From: Carallia brachiata
Taxonomy: Eukaryota; Streptophyta; Magnoliopsida; Malpighiales; Rhizophoraceae
NCBI GenBank assembly: GCA_021464245.1
Contig: JADCRB010000031.1
Span: 1-64,000 of the forward strand
Direction: 5' to 3'
Length of the DNA: 64,000 nucleotides
Within the stretch, counting starts at the first letter, position 1; each line of letters opens with the position of its first letter. The notes beneath the pieces were generated by a model that saw nothing but the letters and a program-made list of their open reading frames with translations, had not been told where the DNA came from and ran no database searches. The position numbers and the translations under genes are program-made. Of the stretch, positions 1 to 10,911 are shown piece after piece.

Positions 1-158
1 TTATCATATAATTTATTTAATAATTTTATATAATTTATTAATTTTTTGAATTTTAATAGTTATATTATTTTATTATTAGTTTATCACAACTTAAATATTA
101 TTATCTAATGTTTCCTCTAAGTTCTAATTTTTGAAGATGGAAACTTAACCAGATCTAA
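1..158. other. AT-rich intergenic DNA
   Basis: No coding potential or recognisable signal is seen; the sequence is simple AT-rich DNA up to the start of the foldback element at 159. Confidence 0.6.
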
Positions 159-659
159 GGATATGCATATTTTTTGTCTTAAATTTTTAAGTTTTTTAAT
201 ATTTGAGTTATAAACTTTTTTGACATTTCATTTGAGTCCTGAACTTTTTGATTTTCTACCAAATTAGTCTTTTTATTTACCAAAAGTGATCAATCTATTA
301 AAAAAATAATTTTAACTTTACAAAAAATTATTTAAAAAAGATTAAATATATGAATTGAATGTCTTTTCTATCAAAAATATACATGTTACCTATTTAATTC
401 ATATATTTATTGATTAAAAAAATATTTAATATGCATATTTTATTGATAAAAAAATATTTAATTCATATATTTAATCTTTTTAAAATAATTTTTATTAAGT
501 TAAACTCATTTATTAATAGATTGATCACTTTTTATTATTTAAAGGACTGATTTAGTAAAAAAAATTAAAAAAAATTAAAATTTAAATAAAATATCAAAAA
601 AATTTAACACTCAAATATAAAAAAAATTTAAAAATTTAATACTAAAAATATGCATATCC
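159..659. mobile_element. Long-arm foldback MITE, about 501 bp
   Basis: The left end (ggatatgcatattttt, 159-174) is the inverted complement of the right end (644-659). The complementarity continues inward with gaps for roughly 200 bp on each side; for example the tract around 287 (gtgatcaatctatta) pairs with the tract around 518 (taatagattgatcac). There is no coding capacity. This is the build of a non-autonomous DNA transposon with long inverted arms. No clear target-site duplication was found, so the superfamily is not assigned. Confidence 0.7.
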
Positions 660-1204
660 CACCAAATAATCGGTTCCAATTCAGTTCAAACCTGCAAATC
701 GGTTCCCATAATGGGTTTTGACGCAGTTCGTAAAAGTCCCATGAATATACGTGCGACTCTGATGCAGCCTGCCGGATCTAACGGTGGCGGTTACCTAAGT
801 GGGGGCAAACAATGGGCCCCAGTTCACATCTGTCCATGGATGGAAACAAAGTTCACTCTTTTACGCGCCCAGTACAACCATGCAATTGCATGCGATGAAT
901 TGACAATTTTGGACGTTTGCTGGACTGTCCAGGCTTTTCCATTTTTCCCTCCACACGCGGCCCATTTTAAATTGATTGATTGGAAATTCTCAGTTTTTTT
1001 TTTCTCCTTTTTTTTGCAAAAATTGGAAAAGCAACTGGTATCCTGCGATTTCGTTTAAAAGTATGACAATTCTATATTTAAAAAAAGAATGAAGCGGTTA
1101 AATAATTATAGTATTTTTCATACCAAATAATAAATTGTAAATTTTAATAATTATAACAATACTCAAATTAGACGTTAAAATATATGTTTAAATCTATTAA
1201 TCAA
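660..1204. other. Intergenic, no gene supported
   Basis: A 115-codon open frame at 711-1058 has no recognisable domain and ends in a homopolymer-rich tract. I treat it as chance and see nothing else here. Confidence 0.5.
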
Positions 1205-1300
1205 TCCTCACATGAACAGAGTCGAAGCAGAGTCGAACCCCTAAACTCAAAGTCAAAAGTTCCACTGTCTAACTCGCTGAACCACTCGAATGGTGGTATT
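1205..1300 (-). mobile_element. tRNA-derived SINE relic (head only)
   Basis: On the minus strand an A-box-like stretch (tggttcagcgagtt, 1284-1271) is followed about 30 bp later by a B-box-like stretch (gggttcgact, 1240-1231). That is the spacing of a pol III type 2 internal promoter. No tRNA cloverleaf can be drawn, so a SINE head is more likely than a tRNA gene. Confidence 0.45.
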
Positions 1301-1625
1301 TTCAATTTTTTTTTTCAGTCATTGGTTGGATTTTCATTCATAATAATAGAAATTTTTTTTAACAAGAAAAAGAATAAATACCCAAAAATTAGATATCTCC
1401 AAATGTTAAACAAAGAACACCTTATTTGAATTCCTTAAAAAAGTAAAGAAAAAAATTCATAAGATAAATAATTAAAAACATTTACTCATTGATCAGAACC
1501 GTACAAATAACTTAGAAATATCATGCATATATAAATTTCACAAGTATAGATATGGTTATATCATGTGTTCAACTACTCCATGCTTCCTTTTGTTTTTAGG
1601 TTAGCAAGAACTTATGAGCACTTGT

Positions 1626-2249
1626 TATAGGTGTCAAAACGACTCATCGGATCGAATTTGGGTTGGGTCACTTCGGGTTCGGGTCACTTCAGGTCGGGTT
1701 ACTTATGAGTCAAGTTATTTTTGAGTCATTTTGGGTTGGGTCACTTCGGGTTCTTATCGAGTTCGGATCAACCCACGAGTTGGTCACGTCATCAAAAATG
1801 ATGACGTGACATTTTTTATTAAAAATTTTAAAAATTTTATTAAAAATTCTTAAAAATTAAAGAAAATCATATGATTAAAAAATAATTGAAGAAATTTCTT
1901 TTAAGATATTTTAAAAAATTAAAATAAAATTTAAAACTGTATAAAAAAATTTCAAAATATTCTAAAAAAATTTATAATTAAGATTTATATTGAAAATAGT
2001 ATAATCTATACTTTTTATAATAAAAATATGCTAAATTTTTTCATTTTATTTTTTTGTTCCCTTAAGAAAAAATAAAGTTCAGGTCAAACGGGTCTGATTA
2101 GAGTTGGGTCGAGTTTGACTCAAAGATTTTCAGGTCATTTCAAGTTCGGATTATTTTGGATTAAGTCATCTTTCAGGTCGGGTTTAGGTCGTATTTTTTC
2201 GGACGGTTTAGGTCGACCCATTAGGTCGGGTCAGATTTTGACACCTCTA
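1626..2249. mobile_element. hAT-type MITE, 624 bp
   Basis: Terminal inverted repeats tataggtgtcaaaa (left) and tagaggtgtcaaaa (right, inverted) are flanked by imperfect 8-bp direct repeats, gcacttgt (1618-1625) and acacttgc (2250-2257, 6 of 8 identical). Eight-base target duplications are typical of hAT transposons. The inside carries many gggtcacttcgggtt-like motifs on the left and their complements on the right, and no open frame. Confidence 0.7.
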
Positions 2250-2257
2250 ACACTTGC

Positions 2258-3319
2258 CAATCACTACAAATTAAGCTTGTTCAGATTTAGCTAGTGCAAT
2301 TGTGTTGTTTCCCCACTAGTTCGATTAAACTTTTGCCCCATAGGACACCATTCGTGTTAGCCAAAAGGAAAAAAAATTCAGATCTATTTTTATTTTTATT
2401 TTTTTGCCCTCTCCTTTACGCGTTAACAATCATGGCGCTGGCTTTACAACATAATATGTACAAGATTACATTTAAAGATTATTGATTAATAAAAGGTGAA
2501 AAAGACAAATGAGTTTCAATCCATGTACTTGGTGGATATCTCTAAATATTTATAAATGTAATTTAACGCTTGCATGTTGAATTTACACCTAAAATGTACT
2601 TTTCTGAAAGTACAATCCCCATCTATAGTTACCTGTTTCCGAGTTGAAGTATTCTCACCCCTATATATTAATATGTTTGTAATTAAGTCAAAAAAAGGAA
2701 AAGCAAAAAACAAAATCAACACATTTAAATTGCCAATTTACATTTAACTTTATTTTGATTAATGGGATATGGTACAAAAACTATGATTCCTCACAAATTC
2801 ATTAATAATTAAAAAAAATGTGGTACATCGATCGCATGACTTGAATAGCAAAAGGAAAGAAGAACTCGACTGGTATGGCACAAGAAATGCTAGTCCTATG
2901 AGTTTTGGTTAATTGTTGTTTTGTTTTTTTAATTTTTTTATTTGTATTAGAGATGATAACCTGTTAAGAGAGACAGATAAAGAAAATTATTAAAATTTGT
3001 ATAATATTTTTTTTCTAAAAGGTACACACCTTCCATTACTGATTGATGGAAGGTGTTGGATCCTCAATTGCTGCTATTATTGTTACTAGTCCCCGCACCC
3101 CTGACTCAGGCGAGCATGATCAGATGGATTGCTATCAAGACGAGAGAAGGGTGGTAGAAATCCCACCAGAACTAGGCGGTGAGAAGCACGACCCAAATGG
3201 TGCAAGTGGGATGCAATTAATCGGACTTAATTGATTGGACTCCAAATCAAAGATAAATTAGGAGTTGGGAATTAACCCAAATGAGGAAGATAAACGTCCG
3301 TATTCACATGGAAGCATGT
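2258..3319. other. Intergenic, no gene seen
   Basis: Only short chance frames are present. A moderately GC-rich stretch at 3040-3240 encodes nothing recognisable. Confidence 0.5.
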
Positions 3320-3344
3320 GGGGGGGGGGGGGGGGGGGGGGGGG
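3320..3344 (+). repeat. Uninterrupted poly(G) run of 25
   Basis: Twenty-five consecutive G residues follow gaagcatgt. Long G runs are rare in plant genomes and can form stacked G-quadruplexes. The short frames that read it as polyglycine or polyproline are artefacts. The exact length is uncertain because homopolymers are poorly sequenced. Confidence 0.8.
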
Positions 3345-4029
3345 ATGGACCCACCGTCGGAACGTGTGTGGGTCTTGACAGTACACCCCGTTTTTCCAGG
3401 ACGGAGGTCCCTTTGTCGGGCTGGTGTGTGTGTTGTTGGACGTCTCTATTTGTGCCCATATTTTTGCCATTTGCCAACTAATATGCACACCAAAACAACA
3501 ACAAAGTGTGAATGTGCGCACGTTAATTAAGTTACTCTACACACACGCACGTACACAGACAGGTTGGTATTATCAGAGAAATATTGTTTAGTTGTTTACA
3601 TATGATTGGGGAGGGGAGGTGGGGGTTAGTGGGCTAGTGTTTAAGGTAGCTGGCAATCACTAATTGAGGCCCCATCTTTTCACTAATCAAAGCTTTTGGT
3701 AGTGATTTGATGTGATTTAACACAACTAATTTTTCCAGCTACTATTATTGAAGACTGTCCAATTTTAATACATCGAGATTCATAATGTAGCATTTATAAT
3801 TGTTTTTTAGGAAATGAATTCTTGGGCAGACTTTTTAGTGAAACTTAAACACTTTTTGAACTTGAAATTGTATATCAATGTATCAAAAAAAAAAAAAAAA
3901 TACTACCAAGTATGAACCCTCTCTGTGAACGCTTGTTAATTTTTGGGACTGAAAAAAAAAAAAACTGGGAGTGAGAAATGGTATTATTTGATCACGAATC
4001 GTTATGACCGAAGAAAAAAATTATTGCTT
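3345..4029. other. Intergenic, no gene seen
   Basis: AT-rich DNA with poly(A) tracts near 3886 and 3950. No domain-bearing frame. Confidence 0.5.
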
Positions 4030-4282
4030 TATGCTTTGTTTGGCAAAGTATGGGAAAGGATAGGAAAAGAAAATGATAGGAAACTACTTTTTATTTATAT
4101 TTTTTTTTATTTATTTTTTATCAATTCAAACAATTAATTTTTATTTTTTCTCTCATAAATTACTATTCATTTTCTTTCTCATAATTTTCTAATCATTACT
4201 TTTTTTCAATTATAATATCATCATTACTATACTATTTTTTATTTTTTTTTCATTTTCTTTCTTGTAATCCAAACAAAACATT
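4030..4282. mobile_element. MITE of the 'tttgtttgg' family
   Basis: The ends tatgctttgtttgg (left) and taatgttttgtttgg (right, inverted) form an imperfect inverted repeat around an A-rich to T-rich body full of tttctctcataa-like motifs. The same body motifs occur in the elements at 8857, 25013 and 55105. Confidence 0.5.
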
Positions 4283-5115
4283 AGTTCTCTAGAATTGTTG
4301 CCTTTAGAGTTAAGAACACACCCTTTTTCAAACAATAACTTTATCGAGAGTGGATCTTTTTGGGTGCTAATCAATTGAAAAGCAGCTTTGATTTGCTTAA
4401 TAATTAGCAGCTTCATTCTTGATTGAAAATAGTTTGAAAGCAAATTATGCCACAATTTAGCAGTGTACGAGTCATTTTTTTATGTTCGAGGGCACACAGG
4501 TCTTCCCATGGCAATTGTCACGGGGTTAAACATAAGGGACTAACAGCAATACTGTATATCGAGACACACATGAAATTCTCTCCGCCAATTGAGAATTTGT
4601 TTTATTAGTTGGATATATCTTATCTAATTTTGTTTTTAATATTTACTCAAATTAATTTTCGAGTCTACAAAAATTAAATCCTTCTCATAAGTTTTGAATG
4701 GCATACTCCTAGAAATTAACCTAGTACCTTTGGAATTTTAGAACTAGAGTGCTTACATCAGAAAGACATTATCAATTAAGTTCATCATTGTTCTTTTTTA
4801 CGGAATCTTTTAGTTAGTGTGAAGGCAAAGCCATTAATTAACAAGATTTTAATCAATTATCTTTAACTAGAAAATGTGGTAATGCAGAATAGCTAAATTG
4901 TGCTACCTTTGGAGCTGGAGATCTCCATACTCGATCCCCCTCAAGCACAGAAATCCTCAAAAACAAAATCCAAGGTCTTATTACGAATTAAAATGTTTCG
5001 AGATCTTATTTGTCTGTTATTCTATATATTTGTTATTATTTACAACGACAACAATTTCTCTGGTGCATTTTTGGACAAAAAAAAAAAATTAAGGTAGTAT
5101 TATTATTTGCAAGTT
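4283..5115. other. Intergenic, no gene seen
   Basis: Short overlapping chance frames around 4900-5090 show no domain. Nothing else is seen. Confidence 0.45.
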
Positions 5116-5129
5116 AAATGTCCATATGG

Positions 5130-5318
5130 ACCAATGCCTGTTGGTTTAAGTGGCGAACAACTTGATTCCCCTTAAAGAAGATTTCGAGTTCGAGTCTTGT
5201 GTATGGAAAAAATAGGCGTTGGGAGAGTTTTATCCTCTTTAATGAGTCCACCTGACTCGAACTGAATTAATCAGAATCCAATAGACTTCTAAATATCAAG
5301 AATTTCAGACCAAAGAAA
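5130..5318 (+). mobile_element. tRNA-derived SINE with 14-bp target duplications
   Basis: An A box (ttggtttaagtgg, 5141-5153) and a B box (gagttcgagtc, 5186-5196) lie 33 bp apart near the 5' end, as in tRNA-derived SINEs. The 189-bp element is flanked by 14-bp direct repeats, aaatgtccatatgg (5116-5129) and aaatgtccgtatgg (5319-5332), differing at one base. The 3' end is A-rich. These features define its borders well; the family name is not assigned. Confidence 0.85.
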
Positions 5319-5332
5319 AAATGTCCGTATGG

Positions 5333-7289
5333 CAGCATATGTGTTATGTATAATCAATAATTTAAGCTCACAGTACCCACATAAAAAAAATTATATATCA
5401 TGTTACCTAACAAAAATAAATAAATTTTAATATATCTGCCAGTTCTCTAACTTAAATTATTCATCACACTCGATCAATTGTGTAATTTAATGGTAAAGGC
5501 ATTGTATTCGTTTATGAGTATATCTCATTAAAAAAAAAAAAAAAAAAGTCACCACACCATATGATAAAAGACCTTCGATTTTGAACGGCGGACAATCCGT
5601 CATCCACATCGAAGTAATTGCGCTCAAAATTCAACCACAGCTAATAGTTACCAAATACAAATTTTAGAGGTAATATTCAGGTTTGAAATTCAAGCCTCTT
5701 AAATTTTCTTTTCCCAATTTAACTACAACAACAATAAAAGAAAATGTTTGAAGTACGATTAACACTTTTTGTTCTGCGGAGTCTTTATTACCAGCGATTT
5801 TGAAATGAAAAATATTAAATAATAACATTTAAATAACAATAAAAATAATATGAGTTATTGAAATTTAAAACAAAACTAAATGTGTTGTTAGATATCATTG
5901 AATGATCTATATAACTATTTTATTATTATGTAAAATTAAATTATATAGTGAAAATCATTCGAAATTATTTTCTTTTGGAAGTTCTAGTTGAAAGCAAGAC
6001 ATGACTTTTTCTATATTTTTCACTTTTCAAGAGCAAAAGGAAAAAATATGAGTTAACATACAAAAATGCCAACAATTTTATTTAAAATAATAAATCTAAT
6101 ACTAATTTTACAAAAGTAATAAATATAGCATCAACTTTCTCTAAAGTAATAAATCTACTGTTTCGATTATGTGACACTAATTTATATGATTATCATATCA
6201 TCAAAATAAACATATTTTTATAAATCTGTTATCGAAATTGACAGATTTTATTTGTATAAAATTATTACGTATTAAATTTGTTACTTTAGATAAAATTGAT
6301 ATTAAATTTATTATTTTTTAAAATTAGTGTTAAATTTATTATTTTAATTAAAGTTGATGATATTTTTATATATTAATTCAAAAAATATCGAAAAAGAAAA
6401 AACGAAAGAATTGCGCTGGGGTTTTGCGGAGGAGAAATCTCGGGTATCCTATGCGACTAGCCAGATATTTTGAATAACCAACTCGACAACGACCCAGACA
6501 CCCAGTTTTGGCCTCCGACTAGTCGGCTGCCCGAGATATAAATCGGCCAGCTTTCGTCAGCTTGGTTCTTTTTTGTTTATATATAATTTCTTAACCGTCG
6601 CAGATCAATAGATCATGAATTTTTTTTATTCGATTTTCTGGGATTTTCATGCTGCCTCTAATTATTTTATTATATATATATATTATTTTATTTTATTTTA
6701 TTTTATTTGCGGGTGTTTCGAGTTTCGATTATCAACGCCCAATTTGTGTCCCCAAAGGCAACAAGGCTTAACGTTGAGCTTCCATAACTGTCCATCTAGG
6801 GAAGCTCTTTAGGACGTGTAAAAACTAGGAGACAGTTGCATGGAAATCCATGTACTACTTTCCTTTTTTTTAGGATATCTCTGACACTTCTTACCCTCTA
6901 CTCGTATGCATGCCCGACAACAACTGAGAGTGGGCTTTTGTCCATTTTGATTCAATCCAGAACTCTGTCGTTTACCCCCTTTTATTTTCCTCAAATGTAA
7001 TTTGCAATTTCTATTAATTATTCATAGTTCTAGATTATATTATTATAATACTAAGAGTTTGTGAAGGTGGTTTTGTCGGTTTTTTTGTTTGTAATGCACA
7101 AGTAATTAATTGGTGTGAATACAATACAAGTGAGTAGAAAATTGGCAGATTGGCCGGGCAACGTAACATTAATTAAGGAGGTCAGCTCACAAACTCGACT
7201 TCATTGATAAAAAGTTTAAAAACGTTGATTTCTGTGAAAGTAGACCTCTAAACAAAATTAATAACATTAAAAGCATTTAGTTTCTCACG
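5333..7289. other. Intergenic, possible orphan promoter near 6537
   Basis: Mostly AT-rich DNA. A GC-richer block at 6410-6580 contains a TATA-like sequence (gatataaatcgg, tataaat at 6537-6543), but no credible reading frame follows. It may be the start of a non-coding transcript or a gene remnant; the support is weak. Confidence 0.35.
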
Positions 7290-7627
7290 GGGATAAGTAT
7301 TATTTGAAGTCTAAATTTTTATATTTTTTTTTATTTGAAGTTTAAATCTTTTAAATTTCTTATTTAAGGCATAAATTTTTACTTTTTATTTTATTTGAGC
7401 CTTTTTATAATCAAACTGTTAATTTTTCTGTTTAATTAACGAAATATATTTTAATATTTAATGTTGTATTTATTTGGTCAAATAAAAAAGTAACGATTTA
7501 ACTATAAAAAGACTTAAATAAAATAAAAAATAAAAGGTCAAATCTTAAATAGAAATTTTAAAATGTTTAGCCCTTAAATACAAATAAAAAAATATAAAGA
7601 TTTAGACATCTAATTGTATTTATCCCT
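7290..7627. mobile_element. MULE-type MITE, 338 bp
   Basis: Inverted ends gggataagtatta and its complement at the right edge (ending tatccct) enclose an AT-rich palindromic body with paired tatttgaag/ttaaataa motifs. Near-identical 9-bp flanks, tttctcacg (7281-7289) and tttctcaga (7628-7636), fit the 9-bp duplications of Mutator-like elements. No coding capacity. Confidence 0.6.
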
Positions 7628-7636
7628 TTTCTCAGA

Positions 7637-8856
7637 CGATGTATGAGTTGATGTCAACTATATGGATATATAGACGGAGGTTATTGGACCGGTAGCTTGA
7701 CTTCGTGCAAACTGGTCATTACAATTTTCTATATATACACCCAAAGGTCCCAAACTCAAAAGGCCAACTTTCTTCGATGAGATAAGACGAAAAGATGAGA
7801 AGACTCCTTACACAAAAAGATTGCTAGAATTAGAAGCAAGTAGACTCGCTATGAAAGAGATGATTGTTTATTTGACAAATGGGTGGAGAATTTGCTTTTG
7901 TTTAGCATCTTCAAGATTCCCTCAAGTTAGGAAGTGTTTTCTTCTTAATGATCAGGAAACAAGTCACTTGGAGTCTACTATAAGGTTAAACATCCAGTGA
8001 ACTAATGTGTTGGCGGCGAAGAGCAGTTGAATCAAACAAATGGAAGAGTGGGTCAAGTCCCATGTGTAACTGGGTGTTTAAATACAAACTTAAATAGGAG
8101 TCTAGGAGAGGGGGCTTGCTAGGTGATTCTGGGCCACAACATGGCACATCTATACAGCTCAGAAATTTGACAAGGGTGGGGCTCTAAGATGTGTACTGCT
8201 AGTACTGCCTGCTTTAGCCCATGCGACGCATAGCTGCCAACAAATTTTGAATTTGTAGAATGCCTGCTGATGATGAGGGCATTGGATGACAGAATAATGG
8301 GCAGAGAGCACGTCGACTTGGGTACAGTACCTTCAAATAAATGCAATGATTTATGAGGATGCAACAATTGCTGAAATTGTAGGAAACTGTTACTTTTAAT
8401 TGAGAAGATTTAGAATTCAAATTACAATTTCTCCTACGTTTATTATCTTTCAATTATTGGGTTATGAACTCTAAAAAGCGAAAAAAAAAAAAAAACAATG
8501 AGTTATATGACTTGTGATTTGAACTTTGGGCACAGATTATCCAATTAGCTTATTCCTTTTGCAAATTTGCAACCAATTCACGATGGTTGGATGTGACATT
8601 GCAGTGGTTGGTTCCTATTCTGCAGTCTCGCTAGGAATATGAGTGTCTGTTGTTATAATAGCTTAAATAGCAAGAATTGTTTAATATTGAAATATTATCT
8701 AAAAAAGCATCAAGAATTGTGGATATAATATAAGTATGTTATGGACATTGTTTATCACCCAAGAACATAGTATCAAATTAGATGCATTGTTTTCATCACA
8801 AGTCTCCTCCCCTTGAGGAGCAAATTGAAAAGAAAATTGCTTACGAGTCTCTTGTA
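7637..8856. other. Intergenic, no gene supported
   Basis: A TATA-like tatatataca near 7730 precedes a stretch without a convincing frame. Overlapping minus-strand frames at 8119-8453 have no domain. Confidence 0.45.
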
Positions 8857-9237
8857 GAGTGTGTTTGGAGTGCGAGAAAAAAAGAGGAAATGAAGGGAAA
8901 GGAAGAGAAAAAGAAGGAAAGTGAAGAGAAAATAAAATTATTTGGAGTGATAGAGAAAATTGAGAGAAAGAAAGTAAGTGAAAAGAAAACGTGAATAGTA
9001 ATTTGTGAGAAAAAAAATAGAGAGAAAATAAAATTGTTTTGAGTGGTAGAAAAATTTGAGAGAAAGAAAGTATGGTAAAAGAAAAGGTAAATAGTAATTT
9101 GTGAGAGAAAAAGTATAGAGAAAATAAAATTATTTGAAGTGGTGTAGAAAGTGAGGAGAAAGAAAAGTAAAAAAGAAAAATAAATGGTAATAATTATACT
9201 TTTTTTTCTCTTAATTTTTTCTCGCACACCAAACATA
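8857..9237. mobile_element. Harbinger-like MITE with internal tandem repeat
   Basis: The left terminus gagtgtgtttggagtgcg and the inverted right terminus (ctatgtttggtgtgcg) form imperfect inverted repeats. Both sides carry gta (8854-8856, 9238-9240), compatible with the 3-bp duplications of PIF/Harbinger elements. Inside, a unit of about 90-100 bp (agagaaaataaaatt ... tagtaatttgtgag) is repeated roughly three times. The 173-codon minus-strand frame across it is low-complexity Phe/Ser/Leu and not a gene. Confidence 0.6.
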
Positions 9238-9240
9238 GTA

Positions 9241-10499
9241 ATCTTGATACAGGAGAAGAGAAAAAAAAAAACAGGTAAAAAAAGTAAAAAAACACAAATT
9301 TTGATGCTAAAGAGGAAATTGGGCTGTTTCGGGGAATCCATTTTTGCTATGCAATTCTTCAATACATAATCATTTGGTCAAAATGATTCGTTATTAATCA
9401 CAACAAGAAGGTATTGCCTAATTTTTCATTGAACAGACAATATTACCCTTGACTAGTTGACTTACCTTTCGATTTGCTGATTACATGTGATGATGGGCTT
9501 TACACATAAAAGACTGCCATGATATTATTTGTCCCATCACAAACACCCTTTTCTTAATTCACCTGTGGCCAAATTTTCCAATTTTTTAATTCAAAATATA
9601 TATATTTTTTAAGAATAAAATTAAATGCGTCAGATAAATGTACTCTTTATTTTTCTTAATTATAAAAAATATATATTATCAGTATATAAATTATTATATA
9701 TATAAATTAAAGTCAGAATTATTTGTTATTATCCTTATTTAATAATATAAGGTAATCTTTAAATCAATACAGTGTAGTCCTCATTTAAGAATAAAATTAA
9801 ATGCATCAGATGTTATAATAATATTCTAATTAGGAAAAAAAAAACCCTTTTGCGAAAATTTCAAATTTGTTGACCAAAAACAAAAAAATTTCAAATCTTT
9901 CTGAATGGGCACATCTCATTGGGCTAGACCTGACTAGAGAAAGCAGAGCTACAACAAACAAAGCCGAAAAGTACTACACTAGTGTACTCCTGCGACTCCC
10001 AGTACCCGCTGCTATTGAGATTTAAAAAAAAAAAAACTGTATTTAAATAATAATTAAATAATATAAACTGTTTAATAATAAAAATTTTAAAATAACAAAT
10101 AAATATTATTTTATTATTTAAATTTAAGCTGTATAATAAGGTTTTAAAAAATATAAGACAACACCAGATAATTTATTTTTAGTGGAGTATAAATAAAATT
10201 ATAATTTATCTAATAATATTTGATAAATTATTTAATTTTTTAAAATTTAAATATTTATTAATTTATAATATTAGGTATTTAAAATATACTTAATTAAATT
10301 AATAAAATTGTATTCTTCAACAAGCAAGTATTTGAATTCGGTGGGCTGCCTTCCCACACACCCGCTTCACCCACCTGCACACGTTACAATTAGCAAATTT
10401 TTGTCTTTTGTTTTTTTGGTTGTCAAGAAAGAAGGCAATTGGCGTGCGAGTTGGTGTCTGGGGTGGGCTTTGTGGTCCGTCTATTTTTATGACAAAAGA
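9241..10499. other. Intergenic, AT-rich
   Basis: A direct repeat (aataaaattaaatgcRtcagat) occurs near 9613 and again near 9788. Otherwise there is AT-rich DNA without a domain-bearing frame. Confidence 0.45.
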
Positions 10500-10911
10500 A
10501 AGTCCAAAAATTAATATGCACCCCCCACCCACCCACGCCACCCCCTTTCTCTATTGTTTTGTTCACTTTGCCCCGTAATTTTACGAATCGCTTTCAATTC
10601 AATTTCAAGCCTTATCTCTTTTCGAACCAAAAACACAGTGTGTCCCAGAAGTCCCAAAAAGTCCCAAAACCAAAACCAAAACCAAAACCAACCCTCTTTT
10701 ACCCTCGCCCTCCCGCACCCAGCTCCACCACTCTTTCAGGTCCAATTAGCCTTCTCGGGTTGGCTCGTTCTAAATCTAAAAAGCCCAATTCTCTCTCTCT
10801 CTCTCTCTCTCTCTCCTCCGACAAAAACCCTAGATCTCGCACGATACGCCGGAGCTCCGCCGTCGAGCTCCCCGTACGCGCCAAGATCCCGGCTTTCTCT
10901 TTTCGCCTCCG
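10500..10911 (+). promoter_or_regulatory. Promoter/leader exon of the DAYSLEEPER-like gene
   Basis: Base composition changes abruptly to C-rich and CT-rich. There is an aaaacc hexamer repeat (about 10666-10692), a (CT)n microsatellite near 10789-10815, a telo-box-like aaccctaga near 10825, and a GC-rich block ending in a consensus donor (cctccg|gtaaaa, GT at 10912). This is typical of a plant 5' UTR exon before a leader intron. The transcription start is not defined. Frames of 118-177 codons across it are low-complexity and not taken as genes. Confidence 0.6.

Noticed and set aside
711..1058. 115-codon frame
   Set aside because: No recognisable motif and no splice or promoter support; ends in homopolymers.
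1205..1300. A true tRNA gene
   Set aside because: A/B-box-like motifs exist but no acceptor or anticodon stems pair; SINE relic preferred.
3258..3530. Polyglycine/polyproline frames
   Set aside because: Produced only by reading through the G25 run.
8841..9362. 173-codon minus-strand open frame
   Set aside because: Low-complexity Phe/Leu/Ser translation of the A-rich repeats of a MITE; no domain.
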